Shown: positions 1 to 8,100 of the stretch, in pieces
Numbering within the stretch: the first letter of the stretch is position 1
Layout: each line of letters opens with the position of its first letter
From: Caldilineaceae bacterium
GTDB lineage: Bacteria; Chloroflexota; Anaerolineae; Caldilineales; Caldilineaceae
Reading direction: 5' to 3'
Length of the DNA stretch: 32,010 nucleotides
Assembly (NCBI GenBank): GCA_022821585.1
Contig: JAJEDI010000079.1
Coordinates: 1 to 32,010, forward strand
The notes under the pieces: generated by a model
Databases searched by the model: none
What the model saw: the letters and a program-made list of their open reading frames with translations, nothing else
What the model was told of the DNA's origin: nothing
Translations under genes and position numbers: made by a program

Positions 1-138
1 CCCTCGGCTAGCGCCACCTCAGCCTCTCTGAGCTTTTTGATTACCTGCTCCGGCGTATGTCTCCTCTTAGCCATCTTTCCCCCTTTCTATGGCCCAATTC
101 TAACATATTAACTGGACCAGTTTTTGGGGGGCAGGTCA
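1..138 (-). mobile_element. Left end of an IS3-family element with partial OrfA (runs off window)
   Basis: Read on the minus strand, an ATG at 74-72 opens a frame starting MAKRRHTPEQVIKKLREAEV, the typical helix-turn-helix N-terminus of IS3-family OrfA transposase subunits. The frame continues off the window start, so only about 24 residues are visible. Upstream of the ATG lies a terminal-repeat-like stretch that on the minus strand begins TGACCTGCCCCCC, ending at about position 138; TG...CA ends are usual for IS3 elements. A second, more decayed copy of the same end is at 1576-1720. Whether this copy is intact cannot be judged because the rest is outside the window. Confidence 0.7.
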
Positions 139-167
139 CACGCATTGCAGTTGATTCGGCGAGAACG

Positions 168-437
168 TCATTCTGTCTCCTTTGCATCTTCGGGAGTGTA
201 AACTAATATCTCGTTTCTTAACATCACCATGTCATCTAAAATTCCTTCTAGTTCTTGCGTTCTCTTCCCAATAGCCTCAAAAGGCAACTCCCTATATCTT
301 TCCAATTGCTGAAGAAGTGGATCTTCGAGAGAACTAATCTCTTGGGCAATTTCCTCTCCAAGATCCAGGCGGTGGATTACCCTCAAAAGAATATTTCTGT
401 GAAGCTGAATTTTGGCGTTCAGGATTTCCTCGGACAT
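168..437 (-). CDS. Small hypothetical protein, 89 aa, coiled-coil-like
   Basis: I do not recognise this protein. It is 89 residues, acidic, rich in Glu, Leu and Ile, and reads as amphipathic helix throughout, so a short helical or coiled-coil protein is likely. The ATG at 437 is preceded by AAAGGAAC with about six bases spacing, a good ribosome binding site, which is the main reason to believe the frame is real. It begins about 30 bases beyond the IS3 end and is transcribed toward it, so it may be a passenger or simply the neighbour of the insertion. Base composition is lower in GC than the housekeeping genes further on, suggesting acquired DNA. No signal peptide or membrane segment is visible. 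Confidence 0.5.
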   Translation of the reverse strand: MSEEILNAKIQLHRNILLRVIHRLDLGEEIAQEISSLEDPLLQQLERYRELPFEAIGKRTQELEGILDDMVMLRNEILVYTPEDAKETE

Positions 438-571
438 GTAATGTTCCTTTTACAGACAGCTACCCTTGTCGTTTCCCAAATAACTTGTCCACGATACTCC
501 TACTCTGCCACAACCCAATCCTACTGTCGAATATTGACATTTGAGGTCAGCTACTCCTACAAATGACGACA

Positions 572-600
572 AACGTCCAGACTGTTTTCATCTGGACGTT
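572..600. other. Perfect 10-bp inverted repeat (hairpin)
   Basis: AACGTCCAGA and TCTGGACGTT form a perfect 10-bp stem around a nine-base loop. Neither side is followed by a clean T-run, so it is at best a weak terminator. It lies between a minus-strand gene start and a weak plus-strand ORF; an operator or element-end function is equally possible. Confidence 0.5.
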
Positions 601-677
601 CATAAATTCAAGACTCGGATTAGAAACTGATACATTCCAGATCTCCTCTCCGTGAATACTGTTCAGCCCTCTTAGAG

Positions 678-893
678 TTGACCAAACAGGAGCGGAAGGT
701 GGACATACGGGAACTAAGACACATAACTGTGGAAAGCGGTCGTGAAATGATCTGCGAGCGCGACCAAGTGGTCAGTTCGGTGATCGCGTTGCCATCTCCA
801 CGGCTGGCAAAGGCTATCGAGAGCTGTGGCCACGTGGACATTCCGGGTAGCTGCTGGATACCGGCTCAAGTGTTGAAAGACGGAAAATTGTAG
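678..893 (+). CDS. Possible small hypothetical protein or gene remnant, 71 aa
   Basis: A frame starting at TTG 678 gives 71 residues of ordinary-looking protein composition, but there is no clear ribosome binding site, no ATG start and no recognisable motif. A further short open frame (945-1181) follows in the same strip, without a ribosome binding site. The stretch 600-1250 lies between two IS3 remnants and looks like debris of acquired genes; this may be a fragment rather than a functional gene. Confidence 0.2.
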   Translation: MTKQERKVDIRELRHITVESGREMICERDQVVSSVIALPSPRLAKAIESCGHVDIPGSCWIPAQVLKDGKL

Positions 894-1253
894 ACGTAGA
901 CAGTAAGCCGGGAATCCGGTCGTGTTGTTGATGAACTGACTTCTATGACATATTTGCCTGAGAAAGGCGGCGATCCTCCCGTCTTGCTGGTCAGCACGGC
1001 GGTCCTGGCCCTGCTGGTGGTCCGCAGCCGCTATGATCCGCTGTATATCCGAGACTCAAGGTTTGCGGAGCTTTATCGTGCGATACTGAATCAGATTGCG
1101 AGCGAGATCGGCGAGCTGGAGTGGTGCCTGGCTTGGACCTGGCTATGTTGCCGTTCTGACAACGCCAGCGGGGTACGCTGAGGAACTTACAGTCGAACGG
1201 GAAGAGCACAGACGCGGCAACCGGGCCGCGTCGGCAAGCTCCAAGAGGGAACA

Positions 1254-1526
1254 ATGCGGGGATGGCGGTTGACGCGGCGCGGGGACTACATCAACAGCGA
1301 GCTTGCAAACCGGACGCGGGCGGCCGTTGTGTCGTTGGAGCGTTCCGGCCTGTGGGCCTTCGTTGTACGCACCCTGCAAGGGCAAGAGAAAGGGCGGGGC
1401 AGGAACTATCCGACGGCGGACGCGGCCATGCAAGCCGCGGAAGCGTCCACTGCGCCGGCCAAACCGAACAGAAAGATTGCGGCGCAGGTGATGGACCACC
1501 TGAACGCAAAAAAGGGAAAGGCATAA
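1254..1526 (+). CDS. Possible small hypothetical protein, 90 aa, basic
   Basis: A 90-residue basic protein frame from ATG 1254, preceded closely by AGAGGGAACA, which could serve as a ribosome binding site. The sequence ends in a Lys/Ala-rich tail (residues ~70-90) like small nucleic-acid-associated or phage-encoded proteins, but I recognise no family. Several overlapping frames on both strands are also open here because the DNA is GC-rich, so coding status is uncertain. It sits about 50 bases from the decayed IS3 end that begins at 1576. Confidence 0.3.
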   Translation: MRGWRLTRRGDYINSELANRTRAAVVSLERSGLWAFVVRTLQGQEKGRGRNYPTADAAMQAAEASTAPAKPNRKIAAQVMDHLNAKKGKA

Positions 1527-1575
1527 TAGGCGCAGACAAGCGGACACTGCGGGATCGTGGCCGCGGCCGCGCCGC

Positions 1576-1720
1576 TGTGCTGCCTTCGGCTATCCCCACC
1601 TCGGCCTCTCTCAGCTTGTTGATCACCTGCTCCGGCGTATGTCTCTTCCTGGCCGTCTTTCCCCCTTTCTGCGGTCCGATACTTACATTTTACCCGGACC
1701 AGTTTTGGGGGGGCAAGCCA
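1576..1720 (-). mobile_element. Decayed IS3-family end, second copy (145-bp remnant)
   Basis: This segment aligns base for base with 1-138: the same terminal repeat (minus strand TTGCCCCCCCAAAACTGGTCC), the same spacing, and the same encoded OrfA N-terminus RKRHTPEQVINKLREAEV. The start codon position has become ACG instead of ATG, and similarity to the transposase stops after about 25 codons near 1576. It is therefore a dead terminal fragment. Both remnants lie in the same orientation and bracket 139-1575. Confidence 0.7.
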
Positions 1721-2290
1721 TCCTTGCAAAAACGCGTAAAGTTTCTGTCACTGATAGCTGGCAATTCTCTTTGCAGACATCCTGCCATTGTCACCCATGT
1801 GAAAAACAGTTCAAACATCAACGCGCCCACATTAGTCTGCAGGATGTTCGGATTGGGACGGAACCTGTACAGGTTAGCGGTTGCTTCGATTTGACCATTA
1901 GTCCGGGGTCTGATAGCGTAAGGTCGCGGGAAAGAGAATCCGCCCCACTTGGTGCAGCCGGGCCGGCCAGGAGCCTGCAAGGCTTTCTTCGGGAAAACCG
2001 TCCATCCTGAATTCGCAGTTCCTTGTGCGCCTGGCACTGCCTGAGTGGGCCCCAATCCTAGGAGAGGCTAAGGGGCAAAAGTTCAGCCAGACTGTAGGCC
2101 GAAAGGCGCGGGCGGGGAAGTTTTTCCGCCTCTTGTCAGGGAATGATCTCTGATTCGCAGACCACTTGCGGTACCTGTCAGGCTGAAGGACAGAGGGCGC
2201 CAGGTCAGACGGCAAAGTTGACCCCGCCTTTTGGGAGTGCTTGCCCCGGATGCCGGCCTCTCTTCGACCAGACAGCCATAGGAGAGAACT

Positions 2291-3358
2291 ATGCGCGTCC
2301 AGTACCGATTGTTAATGTTGTCGCTGATCGTCATTCTTGTAGCCGGAGCCTGTGTGCCGGCCGGGCAGAGCGCGCCGAGCGAGGGAGCGGCTGCGCCGGC
2401 AGCCGGGGAAGCCCCGGCGGCCACCATAGACACCATTATATTCAGCGACTTGAACTGGAGCAGCGCCCAGATTCAGAACCGGGTCGCGCAGTACATTGTG
2501 GAGAAGGGCTACGGCTATTCGACGGACGTTGTATTCGGCTCAACCTTGCCACTGTTCCAGGGCTTGCGCAATGGCGATACCCATGTGACCCTGGAAATCT
2601 GGCTGCCCAACCAGAATGAGGCCTGGTATGAGGCCCTGGGTAACGAGGAGGTTGTCGAGATTGGCGCGAGCCTGGGCAAGGACTGGCAGTCGGCCTTTGT
2701 AATTCCCAAGTATCTGCAGGAGCAGTATCCAGAGTTGGACAGTGTTGAGGACCTGAAGGACGAGCAGTTCAAGGAGTTGTTTGCAACTGCCGAGACAGGC
2801 GGCAAGGCGCGACTGGTTTCCTGTGTTATTGGCTGGTCGTGTGAAGAGGTTAATGCGGCGCAGATCATCGGTTACGAGTTGGAAGACCATGTCCACGTTG
2901 TGAATCCGGGCGATGGCGCCGCGCTGAATGCTGACCTTTATGGCGCCTATGAAAAAGGTGAGCCGTGGGTCGGATACCAGTGGGGCACCAACGATCCGGC
3001 ACTCATTCTGGACCTGGTCCGCCTGGAGGAGCCTGCTTACAGTGACGAGTGCTGGGAAGCGGACAAGGCTTGCGCATACGAGGACGCCGATATTCTGATC
3101 GCCGTGCATCCGGACATGGTTGACGGCGCTCCGGACGTTGTCGAGATGCTGAAGGCGTGGGACTTCAATATCGAAGTGTACAAAGAGGTTGCCCGCTGGC
3201 TGAACGAAAACAGCGACGCCAGCAGCAATGACGCGGCTCTGTGGTGGCTGAACAGCAAATCGGACATTTGGAGCGGTTGGGTGACCGACGATGCCGCGGC
3301 GGCAATTGAGGAAGCGCTTGCGGCGAATGAAATCCCGGAGGGATGGCCTACAGAGTAA
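2291..3358 (+). CDS. Glycine betaine/proline-type ABC transporter substrate-binding lipoprotein
   Basis: A 355-residue extracytoplasmic binding protein of the ProX/OpuAC family, which captures quaternary ammonium compatible solutes such as glycine betaine and passes them to an ABC permease. Residues 1-20 are a signal peptide and Cys21 in VAGAC is a lipobox cysteine, followed by an Ala/Pro/Gly-rich linker to about residue 45. The mature domain contains the family's NGDTHVTLEIWLPNQ region and the typical VSCVIGWSC and PWVGYQWGT segments. AGGAGAG just upstream of ATG 2291 fixes the start. No permease or ATPase gene is adjacent, so the binding protein is solitary here. The substrate is inferred from family only; choline or related compounds are possible. 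Confidence 0.88.
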   Translation: MRVQYRLLMLSLIVILVAGACVPAGQSAPSEGAAAPAAGEAPAATIDTIIFSDLNWSSAQIQNRVAQYIVEKGYGYSTDVVFGSTLPLFQGLRNGDTHVTLEIWLPNQNEAWYEALGNEEVVEIGASLGKDWQSAFVIPKYLQEQYPELDSVEDLKDEQFKELFATAETGGKARLVSCVIGWSCEEVNAAQIIGYELEDHVHVVNPGDGAALNADLYGAYEKGEPWVGYQWGTNDPALILDLVRLEEPAYSDECWEADKACAYEDADILIAVHPDMVDGAPDVVEMLKAWDFNIEVYKEVARWLNENSDASSNDAALWWLNSKSDIWSGWVTDDAAAAIEEALAANEIPEGWPTE

Positions 3359-3400
3359 CCGAAAGGTCATTTCGCAGTACAACCGTGAATCTGAACCAGG

Positions 3401-3434
3401 AAGGGCGGCCCCGCTTTTGGGGCCGCCCTTTTTG
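3401..3434 (+). terminator. Rho-independent terminator of the binding-protein gene
   Basis: A perfect 12-bp stem AAGGGCGGCCCC / GGGGCCGCCCTT with a six-base loop GCTTTT, followed directly by a T-run (TTTTGT). It lies 43 bases after the stop codon at 3358 and closes the single-gene transcript. Confidence 0.93.
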
Positions 3435-3525
3435 TAAGGTGAGCTTCTTCCAAACAGGCCACAGAATTGTGCTTTGACCCTCTGTTTGAGCGACGGAATC
3501 CAAACGGAAAGGGAGACGTACGAAG

Positions 3526-3671
3526 ATGCGAGAGAACAGAGCCAAACACAAGCTGGAACGGGGGAGGCGGTTGTTTGCCTCTCAGGGAACAATGCCACTG
3601 ACGTCATAGATCAGTTGGGCCCGCTGGGGTTTGACACATTCTGGTTGGAATGGGAGCACGGCTTAACATAA
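3526..3671 (+). pseudogene. Remnant of an HpcH/HpaI-type aldolase gene, frameshifted and truncated
   Basis: From ATG 3526 the frame reads MRENRAKHKLERGRRLFASQ and stops at TAG 3607; in the next frame the sequence continues IDQLGPLGFDTFWLEWEHG to about 3660, then stops. Joined, this matches the start of HpcH/HpaI (2-keto-3-deoxy-acid) aldolases, which begin MRENxxKxKL, then a short strand, and then GFDxxxxDxEHG carrying the metal-ligand region. A single-base indel near 3600 explains the frame change, and the remaining ~200 residues are missing. So this is a dead 5' fragment. The family assignment rests on about 45 residues. Confidence 0.55.
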
Positions 3672-3722
3672 TTGGGGATAAGGAACGAAGACGGGGAAAA
3701 GGGAGGCAAGTAAGGACGGAGT

Positions 3723-4475
3723 ATGGAAACCCACGCCCGACCGGCAGGGGATTTTGCAATCCTCCTGAAAATGAGGGACACACTGGCCGGTGACGGTCTG
3801 TTGAACTGGGATGAACGGGTGCCCGTCACTGAGTGGGAAGGGGTAGAATCCGACCCGGAGGCGGCTGTGCCGCGGGTAATTGGTTTGAACCTGGCCTGGC
3901 AGAGGCTAACGGGGAGAATTCCCGCTGAGCTGGCCAGACTTTCAAAGCTGTACTGGTTGGACCTCACCGGCAACGACCTTACCGGAATCATACCCCCCGC
4001 CTTAGGTCGCCTCAGGAATCTGGAAGTCCTGCGGCTCAGCGGCAACCATCTGACAGGGGTCATACCGCCGTCGCTAGGCCGGCTCACCATGCTGTGCGAA
4101 TTGGACCTTGGAAACAACAGGTTGACGGGCCCCATACCTCCGGAACTTGGCCGGCTGTCCGAACTGTACCTCCTGGGTCTCTTCAGCAACGAGCTTACGG
4201 GAACCATCCCCCCGGAACTGGGTGAACTTTCCAATCTGGAACTGCTGGATCTGTCAGACAACCGGCTGGATGGCGAGTTGCCATCCGAACTGTGCAGTCT
4301 CACCAACCTGGAAAGTCTGCTGCTTTCCGACAACCGTTTGACGGGAGAGATACCACCCGATCTGGGGAAACTGCCCGATCTGACGATGTTTGATCTCACC
4401 GGCAACCTGTTTTCCGGTAAAATCCCGCCTGAAATGGGCGCTCTTATCAAAGTGCCGCCGGAGGATTTCGAGTAA
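3723..4475 (+). CDS. Leucine-rich-repeat protein without signal peptide, 250 aa
   Basis: A plant-type LRR protein. After a ~45-residue cap (DFAILLKMRDTLAGDGLLNW resembles the helix that precedes LRRs in plant receptor-like proteins) there are eight consecutive 24-residue repeats of the form LxxLxLxxNxLTGxIPxxLGxL, residues ~52-243. Such solenoids bind proteins. Unlike the large LRR protein downstream there is no signal peptide or membrane segment, so it appears cytoplasmic or uses an unseen export route. AAGGA upstream of ATG 3723 supports the start. It lies between the aldolase remnant and a conserved leader-like element. It may be an N-terminally truncated duplicate of the neighbouring secreted LRR gene; the cap region differs, which argues against a very recent copy. 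Binding partner unknown. Confidence 0.8.
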   Translation: METHARPAGDFAILLKMRDTLAGDGLLNWDERVPVTEWEGVESDPEAAVPRVIGLNLAWQRLTGRIPAELARLSKLYWLDLTGNDLTGIIPPALGRLRNLEVLRLSGNHLTGVIPPSLGRLTMLCELDLGNNRLTGPIPPELGRLSELYLLGLFSNELTGTIPPELGELSNLELLDLSDNRLDGELPSELCSLTNLESLLLSDNRLTGEIPPDLGKLPDLTMFDLTGNLFSGKIPPEMGALIKVPPEDFE

Positions 4476-4562
4476 GGGCTCCTGGCGGGCCCCGGACAGT
4501 GCCGGTCCGCTAAGTGGAAGGGTGAACCTGGCCCAAATGGGGCGAGACCGCGAGATAGAGAG

Positions 4563-4620
4563 AAAGCTTCTTCGTTTGCCTGGTGAAGGCAAGCAGACCG
4601 GCGACGGGATTGACGACAAA
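4563..4620 (+). other. Conserved leader-like element, copy A (core only)
   Basis: Contains the hairpin TTGCC-7 nt-GGCAA (4576-4592) followed by a conserved stretch GCAGACCGGCGACGGGATTG. The same core recurs at 4891-4942 and 31941-31993 with identical stem and seven-base loop length but different loop bases. The upstream part shared by copies B and C is not evident here. The core can also be translated (LPGEGKQTGDGID), and that peptide is likewise similar among copies, so RNA versus peptide is unresolved. Confidence 0.45.
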
Positions 4621-4822
4621 ATTTTTCGCGCTTCGGTGATCGATTGTGTTCAAACTGTGCCTTACTTTCGAGACGGTCGACGGTGGTCTCCATGGCGGAG
4701 CGCTCCGTCAGCGCCGGAATGGTAGCTGGTTCCTGGCTACTTCGAAATTGGCACAGTACTGATACAGATTTCTAAACAACTAACACATGAATGTCATATC
4801 AATAGTGTATACTGGCTCTTGA

Positions 4823-4942
4823 TAACTGAGTTCAGAGTTCGATGATGGCCAGTTGGAGAGCCATCTCTTTGCCGTAAAGAGGTAGGGAACGCTTCCTGGG
4901 TTGCCAGATTCAGGCAATCAAACTGGCGACGGAATTGACGGC
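4823..4942 (+). other. Conserved leader-like element, copy B (full length)
   Basis: About 120 bases align with 31872-31993. In order it has TAACTGAGTTCAGAGTT, a hairpin GATGGC/GCCATC (4844-4865), a hairpin TCTTT/AAAGA (4866-4880), then the core hairpin TTGCC/GGCAA (4901-4917) and a conserved tail ending ATTGAC. In copy C the first hairpin is GTTGGC/GCCAAC, a compensatory change that keeps pairing. A TATACT box at 4808-4813 lies just upstream, though without a good -35. It precedes the secreted LRR-protease gene by about 240 bases, so a regulatory leader RNA for that gene is a reasonable inference; no known riboswitch class was recognised. Confidence 0.5.
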
Positions 4943-5182
4943 AGCGCTGCTCTTCCCCTCGAAAAGACGCTTATTTACTCCGAATTCAGGTTAATCCATA
5001 GTGCCCTCAATTTGAGACTAAGACCATTGTCTCGGTCTTTATTCCAGGATCTCAGGTGTCTCGCCTGCCCTGCCGGTACTGCCAACTTCTTGATCTCATT
5101 TTGTCCCACATTGGACATCTGATCGATGCGTAATTGCATCTGCCGCAGACAGTTAAGACGTCCGGCCAGCAAGGGGGAGACC

Positions 5183-8100
5183 ATGCGCTCTGTCCTCAGA
5201 ATTCCGGCTGTCCTGGTCGTTGTGTGTGCCCTGGTTGCTGGCCTCAGTGGCCCTCGCGTGTTTGCATCGACACGTATCGCTGCGGACGCCAGCACGGACA
5301 GGGACGCGCTGATTGCGCTCTATCAGGCCACGGACGGCGACAACTGGGTGAACAACGGTAACTGGCTGAGCAAAAAACCAATCTCGGTATGGCATGGCGT
5401 CACCATAGACGATGAAGGCCGAGTTTCAGAACTGCTCCTCGATGAAAACCAGATGAGAGGGCATTTACCGCCCGAACTAGGCAACCTGTCCAACTTGACA
5501 GTGCTTAGCCTGTACTCTAATCAATTGAGCGGGACAATTCCATCCGAATTTGGCAACCTTTCCAGCCTGGAAGTGCTGGTGCTCTCCGCAAACCAATTGA
5601 GCGGTTCGATTCCGTCGGAGCTGAGCAACCTTTCCGATCTGCAAGTGCTGGCTCTCTGGGACAATAGATTACGCGGTTCTGTTCCGCCAAAGTTGAGTAA
5701 GCTCTCCAGCTTAGAATTGCTGGATCTCTCCTCTAATCAGTTGAGCGGTTCGATTCCGTCTGAACTAAGCGAACTCTTAGGCTTGGAATGGCTGGCGCTC
5801 TCTGCAAATCAATTGCGCGGTTCAATTCCGCCAGCGTTAGGCAAGCTCATCAACCTGGAAAAACTATATCTTTCAGAGAACCGGTTGAGCGGAACCATTC
5901 CGCCACAACTAGGCAACCTCACCCGTCTGGATACGTTGTTCCTCTTCTCGAATCAGTTGAGCGGTTCGATTCCTCCAGATTTGGGCAAGCTCACCAACCT
6001 GACAAAGTTGGGTCTCGCGAACAACAAACTGAGCGGTTCGATTCCTCCAGATTTGGGCAGTCTCACCAACCTGACGGAGTTGGGCCTCTGGGGCAACAAG
6101 CTGAGCGGTTCGATTCCGCCCGAACTAGGCCGCCTCATTGACCTGGAATGGCTGCACATTTCAGACAACCTGTTTAGTGGATGCGTCCCCGGAATCTTGC
6201 GAGATATCGAAGACAGCGATCTGTACGAACTGGGTTTGTCGTTTTGTACGGACAGGGACACATTGGTCGCGCTTTATCAAGCTACGAACGGCGCCAAGTG
6301 GCAGAAAAACTTCAACTGGCTGAGCGACAAGCCAATCGGTACTTGGTATGGTGTCACCACCGACAATAGTGGTCGCGTTGTTGAACTGGATCTCTCAGAG
6401 AACGGGTTGAGCGGTACGATGCCACCTGAACTGGGCAACCTCACAGAACTTGAGTGGCTATACCTCCACTCGAATCAGTTGAGTGGGGTAATTCCATCAG
6501 AATTGGGGAGGCTTACCAATTTGGAATTGCTGTCTCTTGGAGACAACAGATTAAGAGGGGTGATCCCATCAGAATTAGGAAACCTCACGTACTTGGCAGT
6601 ACTGCACCTCAGAGGGAACAAGCTGACCGGAGAGATTCCCTCGGCCTTGAGTAAACTCACCAACCTGCTCTTGCTGAACCTCTCAGACAACGAGTTGGGT
6701 GGGGAGCTACCGTCCGAGTTGGGCAATCTCACCAACCTGGAATGGTTGGCTCTCTTCGAGAACAGATTGAGTGGGACGATACCGCCAGAATTGGGCAAAC
6801 TTACCAACCTAAGAGGGCTGGAACTATGGAACAACAGGCTGAGAGGGACAATTCCTTCAGAGCTGGGCGATTTCACCAGCCTTACGGTGTTGGATCTCGA
6901 AGGCAACCGGCTAAACGGGGAGATTCCGTCCGAATTGGGTAGCTTGGAAGAGCTTGAAGAAGTGTATCTCTCAGGCAACCGGCTAAGTGGGTGCGTACCT
7001 GAAGTATGGCGCAATGTTGAGAAAAATGATCTGGACGAACTTGGTCTGCCATTCTGCATCACGCCATTATCGACTGTCACGGTAGTCCCTAAGAATCTCA
7101 CCAGCCCTCAAATCTTCGACAAAGTCTCGCCGGCGATCGCTTACATTCAGACGGGAATCGGCTCCGGCAGCGGCGTGCTGATCGAGGGGGGTTACGTGGT
7201 GACGAACGCCCATGTGGTCTGGCCTTTCGGCACGGCGCGCGTCGTCTTCCCGGATGGAACCGAGTTTGAGCAGGTGCCGGTGAAAGGCTGGGACCTGTTG
7301 ACAGACCTGGCCGTTCTTGGCCCGGTTGACTCCCACGCGCAACCTGCGACACTACGCGACGGAGAGAACATTCCGATTGGCTCCGACTTGTACCTGATCG
7401 GTTACCCGGGCGAATACGCCCCCTTCCCACAACCGGTGATTGTGCCGGGAATCCTGTCGGGCCTGCGGCAGTGGGAGCCTGTTGGCGTCACCTATTTCCA
7501 GACGCCTGCTCCGACCGCGGGCGGACAGAGCGGCGGAGCGCTCGTTTCCTCTACAGGCTACGTGATCGGTATCAGCGGCTTCACGATCATAGAGGGGAAA
7601 TTCGTGCTTTCTGCTTCGTCCGCCGACCTCTTGCCGCGCATCTCGCAACTTATCGCCGGCAAGAATCCTACCGGCCACGGCGAGCGGCGGCTGCCGCTGG
7701 AGGGTGGCGCCCGTCGTCATGAACTTACTTTGCAAAGCTATGGGGACGCCTACATATTTAACGAGCCGGCGGGCACAGCGATCGAAGTCGAACTGAGCGG
7801 TGCGGACGAAGGCGGATTCCGTGTCTTTGACTCCTATGGTTACGAAGTCACCGAGGATGAGACCGATTCATTTTCATTTGAAACGGAACACAACGGGCCG
7901 CACTTTCTGGTCGTTTCGGAATCGGGGTCAGGCAGATTTACTCTGACCTCGAACCGCCCGCTTACACGGTTTGACGACCCGGAGCGTGACAAACAAATTC
8001 GGGTGGGACAGTCCCTTTACGGCAATCTTGATTTTCCGGCGGACATTGATTCCTTTTTCCTTCGCTTGAAGCAAAATGAGACGGTCGAGATTGTGGCGCG

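Noticed and set aside
2540..3607. 355-residue minus-strand frame
   Set aside because: Antisense to the binding-protein gene, no ribosome binding site and no family motif.
3611..4693. 360-residue minus-strand frame rich in Ser/Arg/Gly repeats
   Set aside because: It is the antisense shadow of the LRR gene; the repeats mirror the 72-base LRR period.
4390..4725. 111-residue frame through copy A
   Set aside because: Its first third overlaps the LRR gene in another frame and it has no ribosome binding site; only the short core is conserved in other copies.
4823..4942. Possible cyclic-di-GMP, cobalamin, SAM, TPP, FMN or fluoride riboswitch
   Set aside because: The conserved core sequences of those classes that I know are absent; the element was left unassigned.
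5420..7060. Regular 72-base periodicity resembling a CRISPR-like array
   Set aside because: The period is coding (24-residue LRRs) with continuous frame; there are no identical short repeats with unique spacers, and no cas genes.
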